Positions 15,548-23,657 of a stretch of 26,051 nucleotides of DNA are shown piece by piece. The translations under genes and the position numbers were made by a program. How positions within the stretch are numbered: the first letter of the stretch is position 1; each line of letters begins with the position of its first letter. The stretch is from Nitrospirae bacterium RBG_13_39_12 (GTDB lineage: Bacteria; Nitrospirota; Thermodesulfovibrionia; Thermodesulfovibrionales; SM23-35): positions 1 through 26,051 of the forward strand of contig MHEF01000138.1 of assembly GCA_001805125.1 (NCBI GenBank). Reading direction: 5' to 3'. The notes under the pieces were generated by a model. It saw nothing but the letters and a program-made list of their open reading frames with translations. It searched no databases and had not been told where the DNA came from.

Positions 15548-15867
15548 GTTTTTCGTTATAAATTTAGTTGGCTGTACCAGAAATATACATTTTTTGCCTA
15601 TTTTCCCCTGTGGTACATTTTTGACCATTTTACAGGGTCCTAGGTTAGCCAAATGGATCAGAACCGCTTAAAACATTTTTTTCATGTCTTTTAAGGAAAA
15701 TTTTTTATGAATAACATTAATCAAATCAACAAAAAAATACATTATCTGTCAACATCTTCATCATATCAGTTGCATTGTTTAAAATTTCAAATTATTAATC
15801 TACATATATCGTCATTAGAGGTTAATAAAACAACATCATTCAGAAAATCATTTTCAGGTAATAATTG
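15548..15867. other. Non-coding gap between HU/IHF and cobA-hemD
   Basis: About 320 A+T-rich bases without a gene. The first third holds the repeated TACATTTTT words described separately. A weak promoter pair, TTGCAT (15770-15775) and TATTAA with a 17-base spacer, could serve the downstream operon. There is no clear terminator hairpin directly after the HU/IHF stop. Confidence 0.5.
15574..15636. repeat. Imperfect direct repeats with TACATTTTT words (possible insertion-sequence end)
   Basis: Two related blocks, beginning TACATTTTTTGCCTATTTT (15586) and TACATTTTTGACCATTTT (15614), are offset by 28 bases. GTACCA (15574-15579) and TGGTAC (15611-15616) form an inverted pair around the first. Alternating TACATTTT/CCATTTT words resemble the multiple terminal repeats of IS21-family elements as I remember them, but no transposase is nearby, so this would be a relic. 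It could equally be a regulatory site. Confidence 0.35.
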
Positions 15868-17442
15868 ATGAAAGGCAAGGTCTATTTAGTCGGCGCAGGT
15901 CCTGGTGACATCGGGTTACTCACCATAAAAGGTCTGCGGTGTCTTCAGAAGGCTGAGGTTGTCGTATATGATTTCCATCTCAATGCACAGGTTTTAAATT
16001 ATATTAACCACGATGCTGAATTCATATATGCAGGAAAGCGCGGAGGTCATCACACTCTGACCCAGGATGAAATCAACAAAATTCTTTTACAGAAAGCAAA
16101 GGAAGGCAAGATCATATGCAGGCTTAAAGGAGGAGATCCATTTGTATTTGGCCGTGGAGGAGAAGAAGCAGAGGTATTATCAAGAGAAGGCATTGAGTTT
16201 GAAGTTGTCCCTGGAGTCAGTTCTGCTATTGCAGCCCCAGCTTATGCAGGGATCCCGTTAACTCACAGGCTTTATTCATCGTCATTTGCGGTTATTCCCG
16301 GGTACGAAGATCCATCTAAAAAAGAGAGCGCTATTGAATGGTCAAAGATTGCGACAGGTGTCGGAACACTTATTTTTCTGATGGCTGTAAAAAACATAAA
16401 TCTTATTACTCAAAAATTAATCAAGAACGGCCGTTCGCCAGATACCCCTGTTGCTATAATCAGATGGGGGACAAGACCTGACCAGAGCACAACTGTCGGG
16501 ACACTCAAAAATATTGGACGAATTATTAAAGAACGTGATATTAAACCCCCTGCTGTAATGGTAGTAGGAGAAGTTGTAAAGCTCAGGGAGTCACTGAAGT
16601 GGTATGAAAAAAAGCTAATGTTCGGCCATAGAATACTCGTGACAAGGGAACACCTCGAAGGATTTGAAAAACTAGCAGAACTCGGCTCAGAGATAATCGA
16701 ATTTCCGACTATACAGATCGTACCTCCTGAAAGTTACGACGAGCTTGACAGGTCAATAGGTAAGATACAGGCTTATGATTGGCTGATATTCACAAGCAGA
16801 AACGGTGTGAAATATTTTTTTAAAAGGTTCTTTGAAAAAGATAAAGATATCAGGGATATGAAAGGCTTAAAGATCTGCGCCATAGGTACAAAGACTGCGA
16901 AAGAGGTAAAGAAATTCGGTTTAAAGATAGATTTAATACCTGATGAGTTTCGTGCTGAGGGACTGATTAAGGCATTTACACCCCCCCAGCCACCCCTTGC
17001 CAAGGGCGAGAGGGAAGGGGTGGTTTTAAAAGGCATGAGATTTTTACTTCCACGGGCAGAGTTAGCCAGGGAGGTCTTCCCGGAAAAGATAAGAAAACTC
17101 GGTGGTGAGATTGATGTTCCTATTACTTATAGGACAATAAAGCCAGAATCTCATGGGAAGAGAATCAGAAGGTTTTTAAAGGAAGGAAGGATTTCAATAG
17201 CTACTTTCACAAGCGCAGCAACTTTTAACAACTTCAGGGAAATAATGGGAAAAGACGCTGAAGAAATCCTAAAGGGAGTTTCCATCGCTGTTATAGGACC
17301 TGTGACAGCAAAGGCAGTTGAAAACGCAGGTCTTCATGTTGACATTATTCCAAAAGAGGCAACAATTGATGCAATGGTTGAAGAGATAATTAAATGGGTA
17401 AACAAGGGGCATGTTAGAAGAATTAATAAAGATGACAAGTGA
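15868..17442 (+). CDS. cobA: Uroporphyrinogen-III C-methyltransferase / uroporphyrinogen-III synthase fusion (CobA-HemD)
   Basis: A 524-residue fusion for tetrapyrrole synthesis. Residues 1-245 are SUMT: VYLVGAGPGDIGLLTIKG, the YAGKRGGHHTLTQDEIN block, RLKGGDPFVFGRGGEEAE, VVPGVSSAIAAPAYAGIPLTHR and the AVIRW-like AIIRWGT; it adds two methyl groups to make precorrin-2 for siroheme and cobalamin. Residues from about 252 are HemD, which closes the macrocycle (RILVTRE, WLIFTSRNGVKYF, AIGTKTAKEV, ATFTSAATFNNF, AVIGPVTAKAVE). The fusion is common in anaerobes. ATG at 15868 is preferred over TTG at 15865. Residues 371-386 (TPPQPPLAKGEREGVV) come from an inserted palindromic repeat inside HemD. The stop overlaps the next gene as GTGA. 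Confidence 0.93.
   Translation: MKGKVYLVGAGPGDIGLLTIKGLRCLQKAEVVVYDFHLNAQVLNYINHDAEFIYAGKRGGHHTLTQDEINKILLQKAKEGKIICRLKGGDPFVFGRGGEEAEVLSREGIEFEVVPGVSSAIAAPAYAGIPLTHRLYSSSFAVIPGYEDPSKKESAIEWSKIATGVGTLIFLMAVKNINLITQKLIKNGRSPDTPVAIIRWGTRPDQSTTVGTLKNIGRIIKERDIKPPAVMVVGEVVKLRESLKWYEKKLMFGHRILVTREHLEGFEKLAELGSEIIEFPTIQIVPPESYDELDRSIGKIQAYDWLIFTSRNGVKYFFKRFFEKDKDIRDMKGLKICAIGTKTAKEVKKFGLKIDLIPDEFRAEGLIKAFTPPQPPLAKGEREGVVLKGMRFLLPRAELAREVFPEKIRKLGGEIDVPITYRTIKPESHGKRIRRFLKEGRISIATFTSAATFNNFREIMGKDAEEILKGVSIAVIGPVTAKAVENAGLHVDIIPKEATIDAMVEEIIKWVNKGHVRRINKDDK
16981..17023. repeat. Palindromic repeat inserted in frame within the hemD part
   Basis: CCACCCCTT (16990-16998) and AAGGGGTGG (17015-17023) are perfect inverted arms preceded by seven C; an inner CCCTT-GCC-AAGGG hairpin competes. 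The translated peptide (TPPQPPLAKGEREGV) is of the Pro/Gly/Lys-rich kind made by dispersed intergenic repeats in many bacterial genomes. It falls between conserved HemD blocks and preserves the frame. Confidence 0.75.
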
Positions 17443-19550
17443 ACTACTTGATGAGCCTTCTTGAAATAGATACCACCGTCTTTCTTTTTATAAATACAGA
17501 ACTCCAAAACAACTTTTTTGATATTATAATGCCCTTCATTACAGAAAGGGCTTATTTGATATTCCTTCCAATTTTTTTATGGTTTTTTTTTAAAGACAGA
17601 AAAAATGCTTTAATTGCTCTTGTTATCGCCTTTGCATCAACATTAATATCTGATTGGTCATCGAATGCACTTAAGCATTATTTCGAGAGGGTAAGGCCCT
17701 GTAACGAGTTAGACGGCGTTAGAGCTCTTGTAGGATGTGCAAGGTCTTTTTCAATGCCTTCAAACCACGCTGTAAACGCATTTGCTTTTATTACTCCTTT
17801 TTTTATTCTTCTAAAAAACAGGGTGCGATATGCTCTTATTATTGTTGCATTTCTTGTAGGCTTCTCAAGAGTCTATGTTGGTGTACATTATCCATCTGAC
17901 GTTATTGTTGGAGCATTGTTTGGTATTGTTTCAGCAATATCTATTATTGGTTTTTACAAATGGTCATTGAAAAGATTCGAGACAAAACCATATGTAACCT
18001 TACTTTTTGTTTTTCTTCTTGCTATAAATCTTTTCAATATATATTACATACAGAATGGCCCTCTCGATTTGAGTCCTGATGAGGCACATTACTGGGAATG
18101 GTCACGCAGGCTCGATTTGAGTTATTACTCAAAAGGCCCGATGATAGCATATCTCATACATCTGGGCACTTATATATTCGGAGATACTGTTTTTGGCATT
18201 AGAATCATGGCTGTTATGTTTTTTATACTCAGCAGCATGCTGCTTTACAAGCTCGGTAAAAATCTCTACGATGAGCAAGTTGGTTTTTTTTCAGCTGTTC
18301 TTTTGCAGATAATCCCTCTTTTTTCAGCTTACAGCATACTATTTACAATAGATTCACTAATCATATTCTTTTGGTCACTATCATTGTACCTTTTTTCGAA
18401 AGCTTCTAATGTAAAATCATTAAACCAACATACCAGCATAGCAAAAGATAATTCTTCGGCAGTCAGTAATCAAGATCCATTAATCAAACTAAAACAAAGG
18501 TCAAACATGTCACTGGCATTTTGGTCTCTTCTCGGCATATCCATAGGTCTCGGTCTTCTAGCAAAATATACTATGGCCTTGTTTTATATATGCGCTTTTT
18601 TATTTTTATTTTTCTCTAAAGACCACAGGAGGCTATTGTTTACAAAAGGCCCCGCTGTTGCGTTTATAATCAGCCTCCTGGTCTTAAGTCCTGTTATTAT
18701 ATGGAATACAAATCATGAATGGGTTACATTGAAACACACTGCAGGCCAAGTACACATAGCAGATGGTTTTCAAATATCTTTTAAAAGTTTTTTTGAATTT
18801 TTAGGCTCACAGTTTGGTGTAATAACTCCTCTTTTGCTAATATTTATGGCTGTCTCTGTATGGAAAATCAGAAAAAGATGCGAAGGATCTTTTTTATTCT
18901 GGTTTTCAATCCCCATAATTGCGATTTTCCTTATTAAAAGTCTGCACGCCAAGGTACAGGCAAACTGGGCTTTATCAGGTTACTTAACATGTATTATTGC
19001 CTTTTCCGCAATATATATGAAAAATTTATACTCTGCTAAGATAGGATTTAAAATTCTCGTATCAACTGCTGTTTTTTTATCATTAATTGTAACTATAGTA
19101 GCCCATTATCCTTCATTGCTTAATCTTCCGATAGAAAATGATCCAACATCGAAGCTTAGAGGCTGGAAAGAGCTTGGTGCAGAGGTATCAAAGATATACG
19201 AACAAACTTCCACAACCCGGCCTGTATTTATTTTTTCTGACAGGTATCAGGTTTCCAGTGAACTTGCATTTTATATAAAAGGGCACCCTGTTACATATTG
19301 CGTCAATCTTGGGCGCAGGATGAACCAGTACGACTTTTGGCCTGGTTTCTACAACTTACTCCATTACGATGCAATCTTTGTCAGAACCGGATATGGCAAA
19401 ATACCATACAAAGTAGCTAAAGCTTTTAAGAAGGTTGAGAAAAGGAGTCTCAAAGTTTATACTAAAAATCAGATTAAAATCAGGGATTATTCTATATTCC
19501 TATGTTATGATTTTAAGGGATTAAAAAAAACGACCCCGGATAGTTTTTAA
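17439..19550 (+). CDS. PAP2 phosphatase - GT39 glycosyltransferase fusion, polytopic membrane protein
   Basis: A 703-residue protein with two membrane modules. Residues 1-175 are a type 2 phosphatidic acid phosphatase: KHYFERVRP (79-87), MPSNHAVN (106-113) and SRVYVGVHYPSD (143-154), containing the Lys/Arg, Ser-His and Arg-His catalytic sets. Residues 185 on are a GT39/ArnT-type glycosyltransferase that uses polyprenyl-phosphate sugars: SPDEAHYWEWSRRLDLSYYSKGPM with the catalytic D214-E215, then many transmembrane helices and a soluble tail. A polar insert of about 35 residues (near 325-360) separates helices. GTG at 17439 overlaps the hemD stop; ATG at 17451 is an alternative. With the GT2 and UPF0104 genes following it likely adds sugar to a lipid or protein at the outer face of the inner membrane and recycles the lipid phosphate. 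Confidence 0.88.
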   Translation: MNYLMSLLEIDTTVFLFINTELQNNFFDIIMPFITERAYLIFLPIFLWFFFKDRKNALIALVIAFASTLISDWSSNALKHYFERVRPCNELDGVRALVGCARSFSMPSNHAVNAFAFITPFFILLKNRVRYALIIVAFLVGFSRVYVGVHYPSDVIVGALFGIVSAISIIGFYKWSLKRFETKPYVTLLFVFLLAINLFNIYYIQNGPLDLSPDEAHYWEWSRRLDLSYYSKGPMIAYLIHLGTYIFGDTVFGIRIMAVMFFILSSMLLYKLGKNLYDEQVGFFSAVLLQIIPLFSAYSILFTIDSLIIFFWSLSLYLFSKASNVKSLNQHTSIAKDNSSAVSNQDPLIKLKQRSNMSLAFWSLLGISIGLGLLAKYTMALFYICAFLFLFFSKDHRRLLFTKGPAVAFIISLLVLSPVIIWNTNHEWVTLKHTAGQVHIADGFQISFKSFFEFLGSQFGVITPLLLIFMAVSVWKIRKRCEGSFLFWFSIPIIAIFLIKSLHAKVQANWALSGYLTCIIAFSAIYMKNLYSAKIGFKILVSTAVFLSLIVTIVAHYPSLLNLPIENDPTSKLRGWKELGAEVSKIYEQTSTTRPVFIFSDRYQVSSELAFYIKGHPVTYCVNLGRRMNQYDFWPGFYNLLHYDAIFVRTGYGKIPYKVAKAFKKVEKRSLKVYTKNQIKIRDYSIFLCYDFKGLKKTTPDSF

Positions 19551-20497
19551 TGACGCTCTCAATAGTAATACCCATTTATAATGAGGAAGAGAATGTTCAG
19601 ATTCTTCATGAAAAACTGAAGGAGGTACTGGACTCTCTAAAAAATGAATATGAAATCCTTTTTGTAGATGACGGCAGTACCGACAGGACACTTCCAATCC
19701 TGGAAGAGATCCAGGCAAAGGATAAAAGAGTAATTGTTCTTAGCCTCAGACGCAATTTCGGCCAGACTGCAGCATTTGCAGCAGGATTTGATTTCGCAAC
19801 CGGGGATATAATTGTGACAATGGACGGCGATCTACAAAACGACCCTGCGGACATCCCGAAACTGCTTGCCCTTATAAAAGATAACGACCTGGTTAGCGGC
19901 TGGAGAAAAAAGAGGAAAGACCCGTTTTTCTCAAGAAGACTACCTTCCGTAGCAGCAAATTGGTTGATAAGCAAAGTCACAGGGGTAAAACTCCACGATT
20001 ATGGATGTTCCCTAAAAGCATACAGAAGGGATGTAATAAAAAATCTGAAACTTTATGGAGAAATGCACAGGTTTATTCCTGCTGTCGCAAGCTGGTACGG
20101 CGTTAGGATAGCAGAGGTTGAAACCGTTCATTACCCCCGATTAAGGGGGAGTTCAAAATACGGTGTATCACGGACAATAAAGGTAGTTCTAGACCTGATT
20201 ACTGTGAAATTTCTCCAGAGCTTTTCTACTAAGCCAATCCAGTTTTTCGGTCCTATCGGTATAATAAGCGGCTTTTTGGGTTTTATTATATCTGTATATC
20301 TGACTCTTGATAAAATCTTTTTTGGCCACGATATCGGAGGCAGGCCGCTTCTTTTGCTCGGTGCCCTTTTGATTATCGTTGGAATCCAGCTCATAGGGAT
20401 GGGGCTTCTCGGAGAGATGCTCGTGAGGGTCTATCATGAAAGCCAGAGAAAACCCATTTATGTGATAAAAAAAATACTTGGCCCGGAAAACAAATAG
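19550..20497 (+). CDS. GT2 polyprenyl-phosphate glycosyltransferase with two C-terminal membrane helices
   Basis: A 315-residue family 2 glycosyltransferase of the DPM1/GtrB/ArnC type. SIVIPIYNEEEN opens the GT-A fold, VDDGSTD holds D40-D41, and MDGDLQNDPADIPKL (91-105) contains the metal-binding DXD. HDYGCSLKAYRRDV and RGSSKYGVSRT follow; the latter usually marks the acceptor side. Two hydrophobic helices close the protein (about 228-252 and 262-285). Such enzymes load a sugar from a nucleotide donor onto undecaprenyl phosphate, producing the donor for a GT39 enzyme such as the one encoded just upstream. Its ATG shares one base with the upstream stop. The sugar cannot be read. Confidence 0.93.
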   Translation: MTLSIVIPIYNEEENVQILHEKLKEVLDSLKNEYEILFVDDGSTDRTLPILEEIQAKDKRVIVLSLRRNFGQTAAFAAGFDFATGDIIVTMDGDLQNDPADIPKLLALIKDNDLVSGWRKKRKDPFFSRRLPSVAANWLISKVTGVKLHDYGCSLKAYRRDVIKNLKLYGEMHRFIPAVASWYGVRIAEVETVHYPRLRGSSKYGVSRTIKVVLDLITVKFLQSFSTKPIQFFGPIGIISGFLGFIISVYLTLDKIFFGHDIGGRPLLLLGALLIIVGIQLIGMGLLGEMLVRVYHESQRKPIYVIKKILGPENK

Positions 20498-21398
20498 AAT
20501 ATTCTTCCTTTTCATAAAGCTTGTTATAAGTTCTGTACTTCTATATGTTGTCTTATCAAAAACAGGACTTGCACAGGTTTTTTCAATAATCAGAGGCATG
20601 AGCTTACCTGTATTTATCTTCGTAGTATTCCTATATATACTCGCTCAGTTAATATCTACATTGAGGTGGAAGCTTCTTCTGCCGGGAGTACTTGGCATTA
20701 AAAAACTTTTTTCTCTATATATGATAGGAGCTTTTTTTAATACTATTCTTCCAGGTGTTATCGGGGGAGATGCTGTTAAGGGCTTTTACTTATACCGGAC
20801 AACAGGAAGAGGCAGTCTTACGCTTGCTTCTATATTCATGGACAGATACATTGGTTTCGTAGTATTGATTGCAATATGCACCATTGCTTTCCCTTTTGGA
20901 TATAAATATTTTCACGGCTCACGTATTGAATGGTTGCTCCCTCTCACTATTTTATCTTTTACTATATTAAGTCTTTTAGTATTCGGCCTGCGTCTTGGGA
21001 AAAGAATAAAAATAATTTCAGGTTTTTATGACTATTTTCACGCATACAAGAATCAAAAAAAGGTTATTATGAAGGCAATATTATTATCAGTATTAATACA
21101 ACTCTCAGGTATCTTATCTGTATATATCCTTGCATTCGGTATCGGACAACATATCCCCTTCCTTGCATGTTTAATCTTCTTGCCTCTCATAATTATGTTT
21201 ACCACCTTACCCATATCAATTTCCGGCCTGGGTATAAGAGAAGGCGCTTTTGTACTATTCTTCAGTCTCATTGGAATAAAACCCGAAATTGCAACAGCAA
21301 TCTCTTTATCGTGGTTTATTGCTGTTACAGCAGGCAGTCTCTGGGGTTTTTTTGAGTACATTAAATACAAAAAAGAAAAAATAAACTTTACAGTTTAA
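20478..21398 (+). CDS. UPF0104/YbhN-type membrane protein (lysylphosphatidylglycerol synthase transmembrane region family)
   Basis: A 306-residue, mostly hydrophobic protein with about eight helices. FFNTILPGVIGGDAVKGFYLYR is the hallmark of this family, also the flippase part of MprF; TTLPISISGLGIREGAFVLFF is the second conserved block. Family members are thought to move lipids across the inner membrane or to help glycosyltransferase pathways. Overlap of 20 bases with the GT2 gene implies coupled expression, and the context suggests flipping a polyprenyl-phosphate sugar or the product lipid. TTG at 20478 is the apparent start; the first conserved helix begins soon after (FFLFIKLVISS). No aminoacyl-transfer domain is attached. 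Confidence 0.88.
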   Translation: MARKTNRIFFLFIKLVISSVLLYVVLSKTGLAQVFSIIRGMSLPVFIFVVFLYILAQLISTLRWKLLLPGVLGIKKLFSLYMIGAFFNTILPGVIGGDAVKGFYLYRTTGRGSLTLASIFMDRYIGFVVLIAICTIAFPFGYKYFHGSRIEWLLPLTILSFTILSLLVFGLRLGKRIKIISGFYDYFHAYKNQKKVIMKAILLSVLIQLSGILSVYILAFGIGQHIPFLACLIFLPLIIMFTTLPISISGLGIREGAFVLFFSLIGIKPEIATAISLSWFIAVTAGSLWGFFEYIKYKKEKINFTV

Positions 21399-21423
21399 TA
21401 AAAGAAAGGTAACCTGCTATAAC
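21395..21423 (+). promoter_or_regulatory. Candidate extended -10 promoter before sixA
   Basis: TGC-TATAAC (21415-21423) forms an extended -10, with TTAATA (21395-21400, four of six) 17 bases upstream as a weak -35. It sits 40 bases before the sixA start, partly in the end of the UPF0104 gene. A nearly identical TGCTATAAG occurs before the metallo-beta-lactamase gene. Confidence 0.45.
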
Positions 21424-21462
21424 GCAATAATTTAAAGTGAATTGTAAATAAAGGAGGTTAAA

Positions 21463-21954
21463 ATGCTTATTTATCTTGTGCAGCATGCGGATGCAAATAA
21501 AGAAGACATTGATCCTTCAAGGTCGCTTTCTGGAAAAGGTCTGCAGGATATAAAAGTAGTAGCTTCATATGTGTCACGACTAAATATAAAAGTTTATAAA
21601 ATTTTTCATAGTAATAAATTGAGGGCAAAGCAAACAGCAGAAATCCTATCTGAAAATCTGAAACCAACAAAAGGTTTCTCGGAGGTAGATGGTCTGGCTC
21701 CTCTTGATGATCCCAATATTTGGGCAGACCGTCTTAAAGACATACCAGATGATATAATACTCGTAGGACATCTTCCCCATCTAGGTAAACTGGCATCCCT
21801 TTTATTAAGCGTAGGCACAGATAAAAATATTATCTCATTTAAAATGGCCGGGATTGTCTGCCTTAAAAAAAATGATGCTGGAGAGTGGTCGTTACAGTGG
21901 ATGTTAACACCTGAGATAGTTACGGGAGAAAAGAATTCCTGTGATGGGCTATAA
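21463..21954 (+). CDS. sixA: SixA-like phosphohistidine phosphatase
   Basis: A 163-residue histidine-phosphatase-superfamily protein. The catalytic His is H8 in YLVQHADA; most relatives have RHG, so Arg is Gln and Gly is Ala, a variation I associate with SixA-like proteins. KIFHSNKLRAKQTAEIL carries the second arginine, and LVGHLPHLGKLASLLL the later His. E. coli SixA removes phosphate from His of a phosphorelay or PTS protein; the partner here is unknown. It has an excellent ribosome site (AAAGGAGG) and a hairpin repeat right after it (21991-22016), probably serving as its terminator. Confidence 0.88.
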   Translation: MLIYLVQHADANKEDIDPSRSLSGKGLQDIKVVASYVSRLNIKVYKIFHSNKLRAKQTAEILSENLKPTKGFSEVDGLAPLDDPNIWADRLKDIPDDIILVGHLPHLGKLASLLLSVGTDKNIISFKMAGIVCLKKNDAGEWSLQWMLTPEIVTGEKNSCDGL

Positions 21955-21990
21955 ACCAACTAAGGAAAGTATTTAGGCATTGCTGCTTTT

Positions 21991-22016
21991 GTCATTCCTG
22001 CGAAAGCAGGAATGAC
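21991..22016. repeat. Palindromic element copy 1 (simple 11-bp hairpin, GAAA loop)
   Basis: GTCATTCCTGC (21991-22001), GAAA, GCAGGAATGAC (22006-22016): a perfect stem. The GTCATTCC core is shared with the elements at 23518, 24584 and 25121. It lies 36 bases after sixA and may act as its terminator. Confidence 0.85.
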
Positions 22017-22020
22017 ACGC

Positions 22021-22046
22021 TTGCTATCTCATAGTTATGCTATAAG
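22021..22046 (+). promoter_or_regulatory. Candidate extended -10 promoter before the metallo-beta-lactamase gene
   Basis: TGC-TATAAG (22038-22046) is an extended -10; TTGCTA (22021-22026) lies 14 bases upstream, short for a -35, which an extended -10 can tolerate. It directly follows the palindromic element and is 34 bases before the TTG start. Confidence 0.4.
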
Positions 22047-22079
22047 AGTTTATTGTTTTTGCAAAAAAGGAGAAATGAT

Positions 22080-23462
22080 TTGATACTCAAATTTCTTGGG
22101 GGCACAAGGACAGTTACCGGATCCTGTTTTTACATCGAGTGCAACGATTTAAAGATTCTTGTTGAATCTGGTATATATCAGGGCGAAAACGCTGATGAGG
22201 TAAACAGAGCTGACTTCGATTTTCGTCCTGAAGATATCAGCTATATTTTTATAACACACGCACATCTTGACCATTCAGGGATGATTCCAAGAATTGTAAA
22301 GGAGGGTTTCAAAGGAAAAATCATAATGACCCCAGCAACACGGGACTTACTTGAATTATTGCTTTATGACTCCGCAAACATCCAGGAAAATGATGCAGGG
22401 TGGCATACAAGAAAAGCAATCAGGGCTGGGGAACCCCCGGTTTTTCCACTTTATACAATAAATGATGTCAAAAATGTAATACCTTTATTTGATGTAAAAT
22501 CGTATGACAAGATCTTCCACCTTGGGAACGGAATTAAATACAGATTTGTAGATGCAGGACATATCCTCGGCTCAGGAACACTTGAATTGTGGTTTCAAGA
22601 CAGGGGGAAGGAAAAGAAAATTGTATTTTCCGGCGACATCGGAAAGAAAAATAATCCAATAGTAAGAGATCCTTTAACGCCCGCGGAGGCGGATTTTGTA
22701 GTTATGGAATCAACCTACGGCAACAGATTACACAAACCGCTTAAAGAGAGCATAGATGAACTTGTGGATGCAATAAAAATAACTTTTAAAAAAGGAGGCA
22801 ATGTATTTATCCCATCATTTGCAGTTGGTAGGACACAAGACTTGCTTTATATTCTGAATAACCTTGTTAAATTGGGAAGACTCTACAGAATTGATGTCTA
22901 TCTTGATAGTCCTCTTGCAGAAGAAGCAACGAGGGTATATCTTGCACACCCTGAATGTTTTGATGATGAAGCAAGAAAGCTGCTGTCCACCGGGGATATT
23001 GACAGCTCAATTAAGCTGCATTTCGTGAAAAGTGTTAAAGAATCCATGGATTTAAACAGGATAAAATCCGGGATTATTGTAATTGCAGGAAGCGGTATGT
23101 GTGAAGGTGGAAGAATAACACATCATCTGAAACATAATCTGTGGAGATCTGAATGCAGCGTCATATTTGTTGGATTCCAGGGGAAGGGTACCCTTGGAAG
23201 AAGAATCGTTAACAGAGCAAAGGCTGTTCAGATACTTGGAGAAGAGATAGCGGTTAAAGCGTCTGTATACACAATAAATGGTTTCTCTGCACATGCAGAC
23301 CAGGCAGAACTTATCGAATGGTTATCAGCATTCAAAGATTCTCCTGAGGTATTTATTGTTCATGGGGAAGAAGAGGTGTCAATATCTTTTGGTGAACTCG
23401 TCAAGGATAAATTTGGTTTTATGACACACATACCTTCCAGGGGTGAAGTCTTTGAACTGTAA
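22080..23462 (+). CDS. Metallo-beta-lactamase / beta-CASP RNA-processing nuclease family protein
   Basis: A 460-residue protein. ITHAHLDHSG (H60, H62, D64, H65) binds two metals; VDAGHILGSGTLEL and FSGDIG are later metal ligands; the beta-CASP insert contains ESTYGNR, PSFAVGRTQDLLYIL, DSPLAEEAT and SGMCEGGRI; the end restores the fold with INGFSAHADQAELIEW and VHGE. Relatives (CPSF73/YsgA-like) are RNA endo- or 5' exonucleases. No KH domain is present, so it is not the archaeal aCPSF1 type. I start it at TTG 22080 because AAGGAGA lies six bases upstream and the conserved start ILKFLGGTRTVTGSC follows at once; an upstream TTG at 22053 has no such site. It is flanked by palindromic elements on both sides. 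Confidence 0.92.
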   Translation: MILKFLGGTRTVTGSCFYIECNDLKILVESGIYQGENADEVNRADFDFRPEDISYIFITHAHLDHSGMIPRIVKEGFKGKIIMTPATRDLLELLLYDSANIQENDAGWHTRKAIRAGEPPVFPLYTINDVKNVIPLFDVKSYDKIFHLGNGIKYRFVDAGHILGSGTLELWFQDRGKEKKIVFSGDIGKKNNPIVRDPLTPAEADFVVMESTYGNRLHKPLKESIDELVDAIKITFKKGGNVFIPSFAVGRTQDLLYILNNLVKLGRLYRIDVYLDSPLAEEATRVYLAHPECFDDEARKLLSTGDIDSSIKLHFVKSVKESMDLNRIKSGIIVIAGSGMCEGGRITHHLKHNLWRSECSVIFVGFQGKGTLGRRIVNRAKAVQILGEEIAVKASVYTINGFSAHADQAELIEWLSAFKDSPEVFIVHGEEEVSISFGELVKDKFGFMTHIPSRGEVFEL

Positions 23463-23517
23463 ACATCTACCGTCTTGCTTTCCTCTTTGTAAGTCGGGAT
23501 ATCTGATTCTGGTCACT

Positions 23518-23639
23518 GTCATTCCGGTTTGTCCGGAATCCTTCTTAATCCCACCTAATAAAAGGGCGATTGAGGTGGTTGTTTCAGAAAGATTCTCTCC
23601 TCGGCGAGTCGCTGAGGCGACCCGTTAAGCGGGGATGAC
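23518..23639. repeat. Palindromic element copy 2 (long, composite)
   Basis: The left end has GTCATTCC with hairpin ATTCCGG-TTTGT-CCGGAAT (23521-23539) and then CCTTCTT. The middle has CCACCT/AGGTGG (23551-23556, 23573-23578) and a second imperfect hairpin CCTCGGCGA/TCGCTGAGG (23599-23617). The right end is GGGGATGAC (23631-23639), pairing with the left GTCATTCC. It fills the gap between the nuclease and STAS-ATPase genes, and a short open frame across it (23443-23628) is a by-product. Confidence 0.75.
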
Positions 23640-23657
23640 GTACAAATAGACTTGCTT

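Noticed and set aside
20189..20599. 136-codon frame on the - strand over the GT2/UPF0104 junction
   Set aside because: Both + strand genes have clear family motifs; the antisense protein has none.
23443..23628. 61-codon open frame after the metallo-beta-lactamase gene
   Set aside because: It overlaps the gene end and runs through palindromic element copy 2; no ribosome site or known protein pattern.
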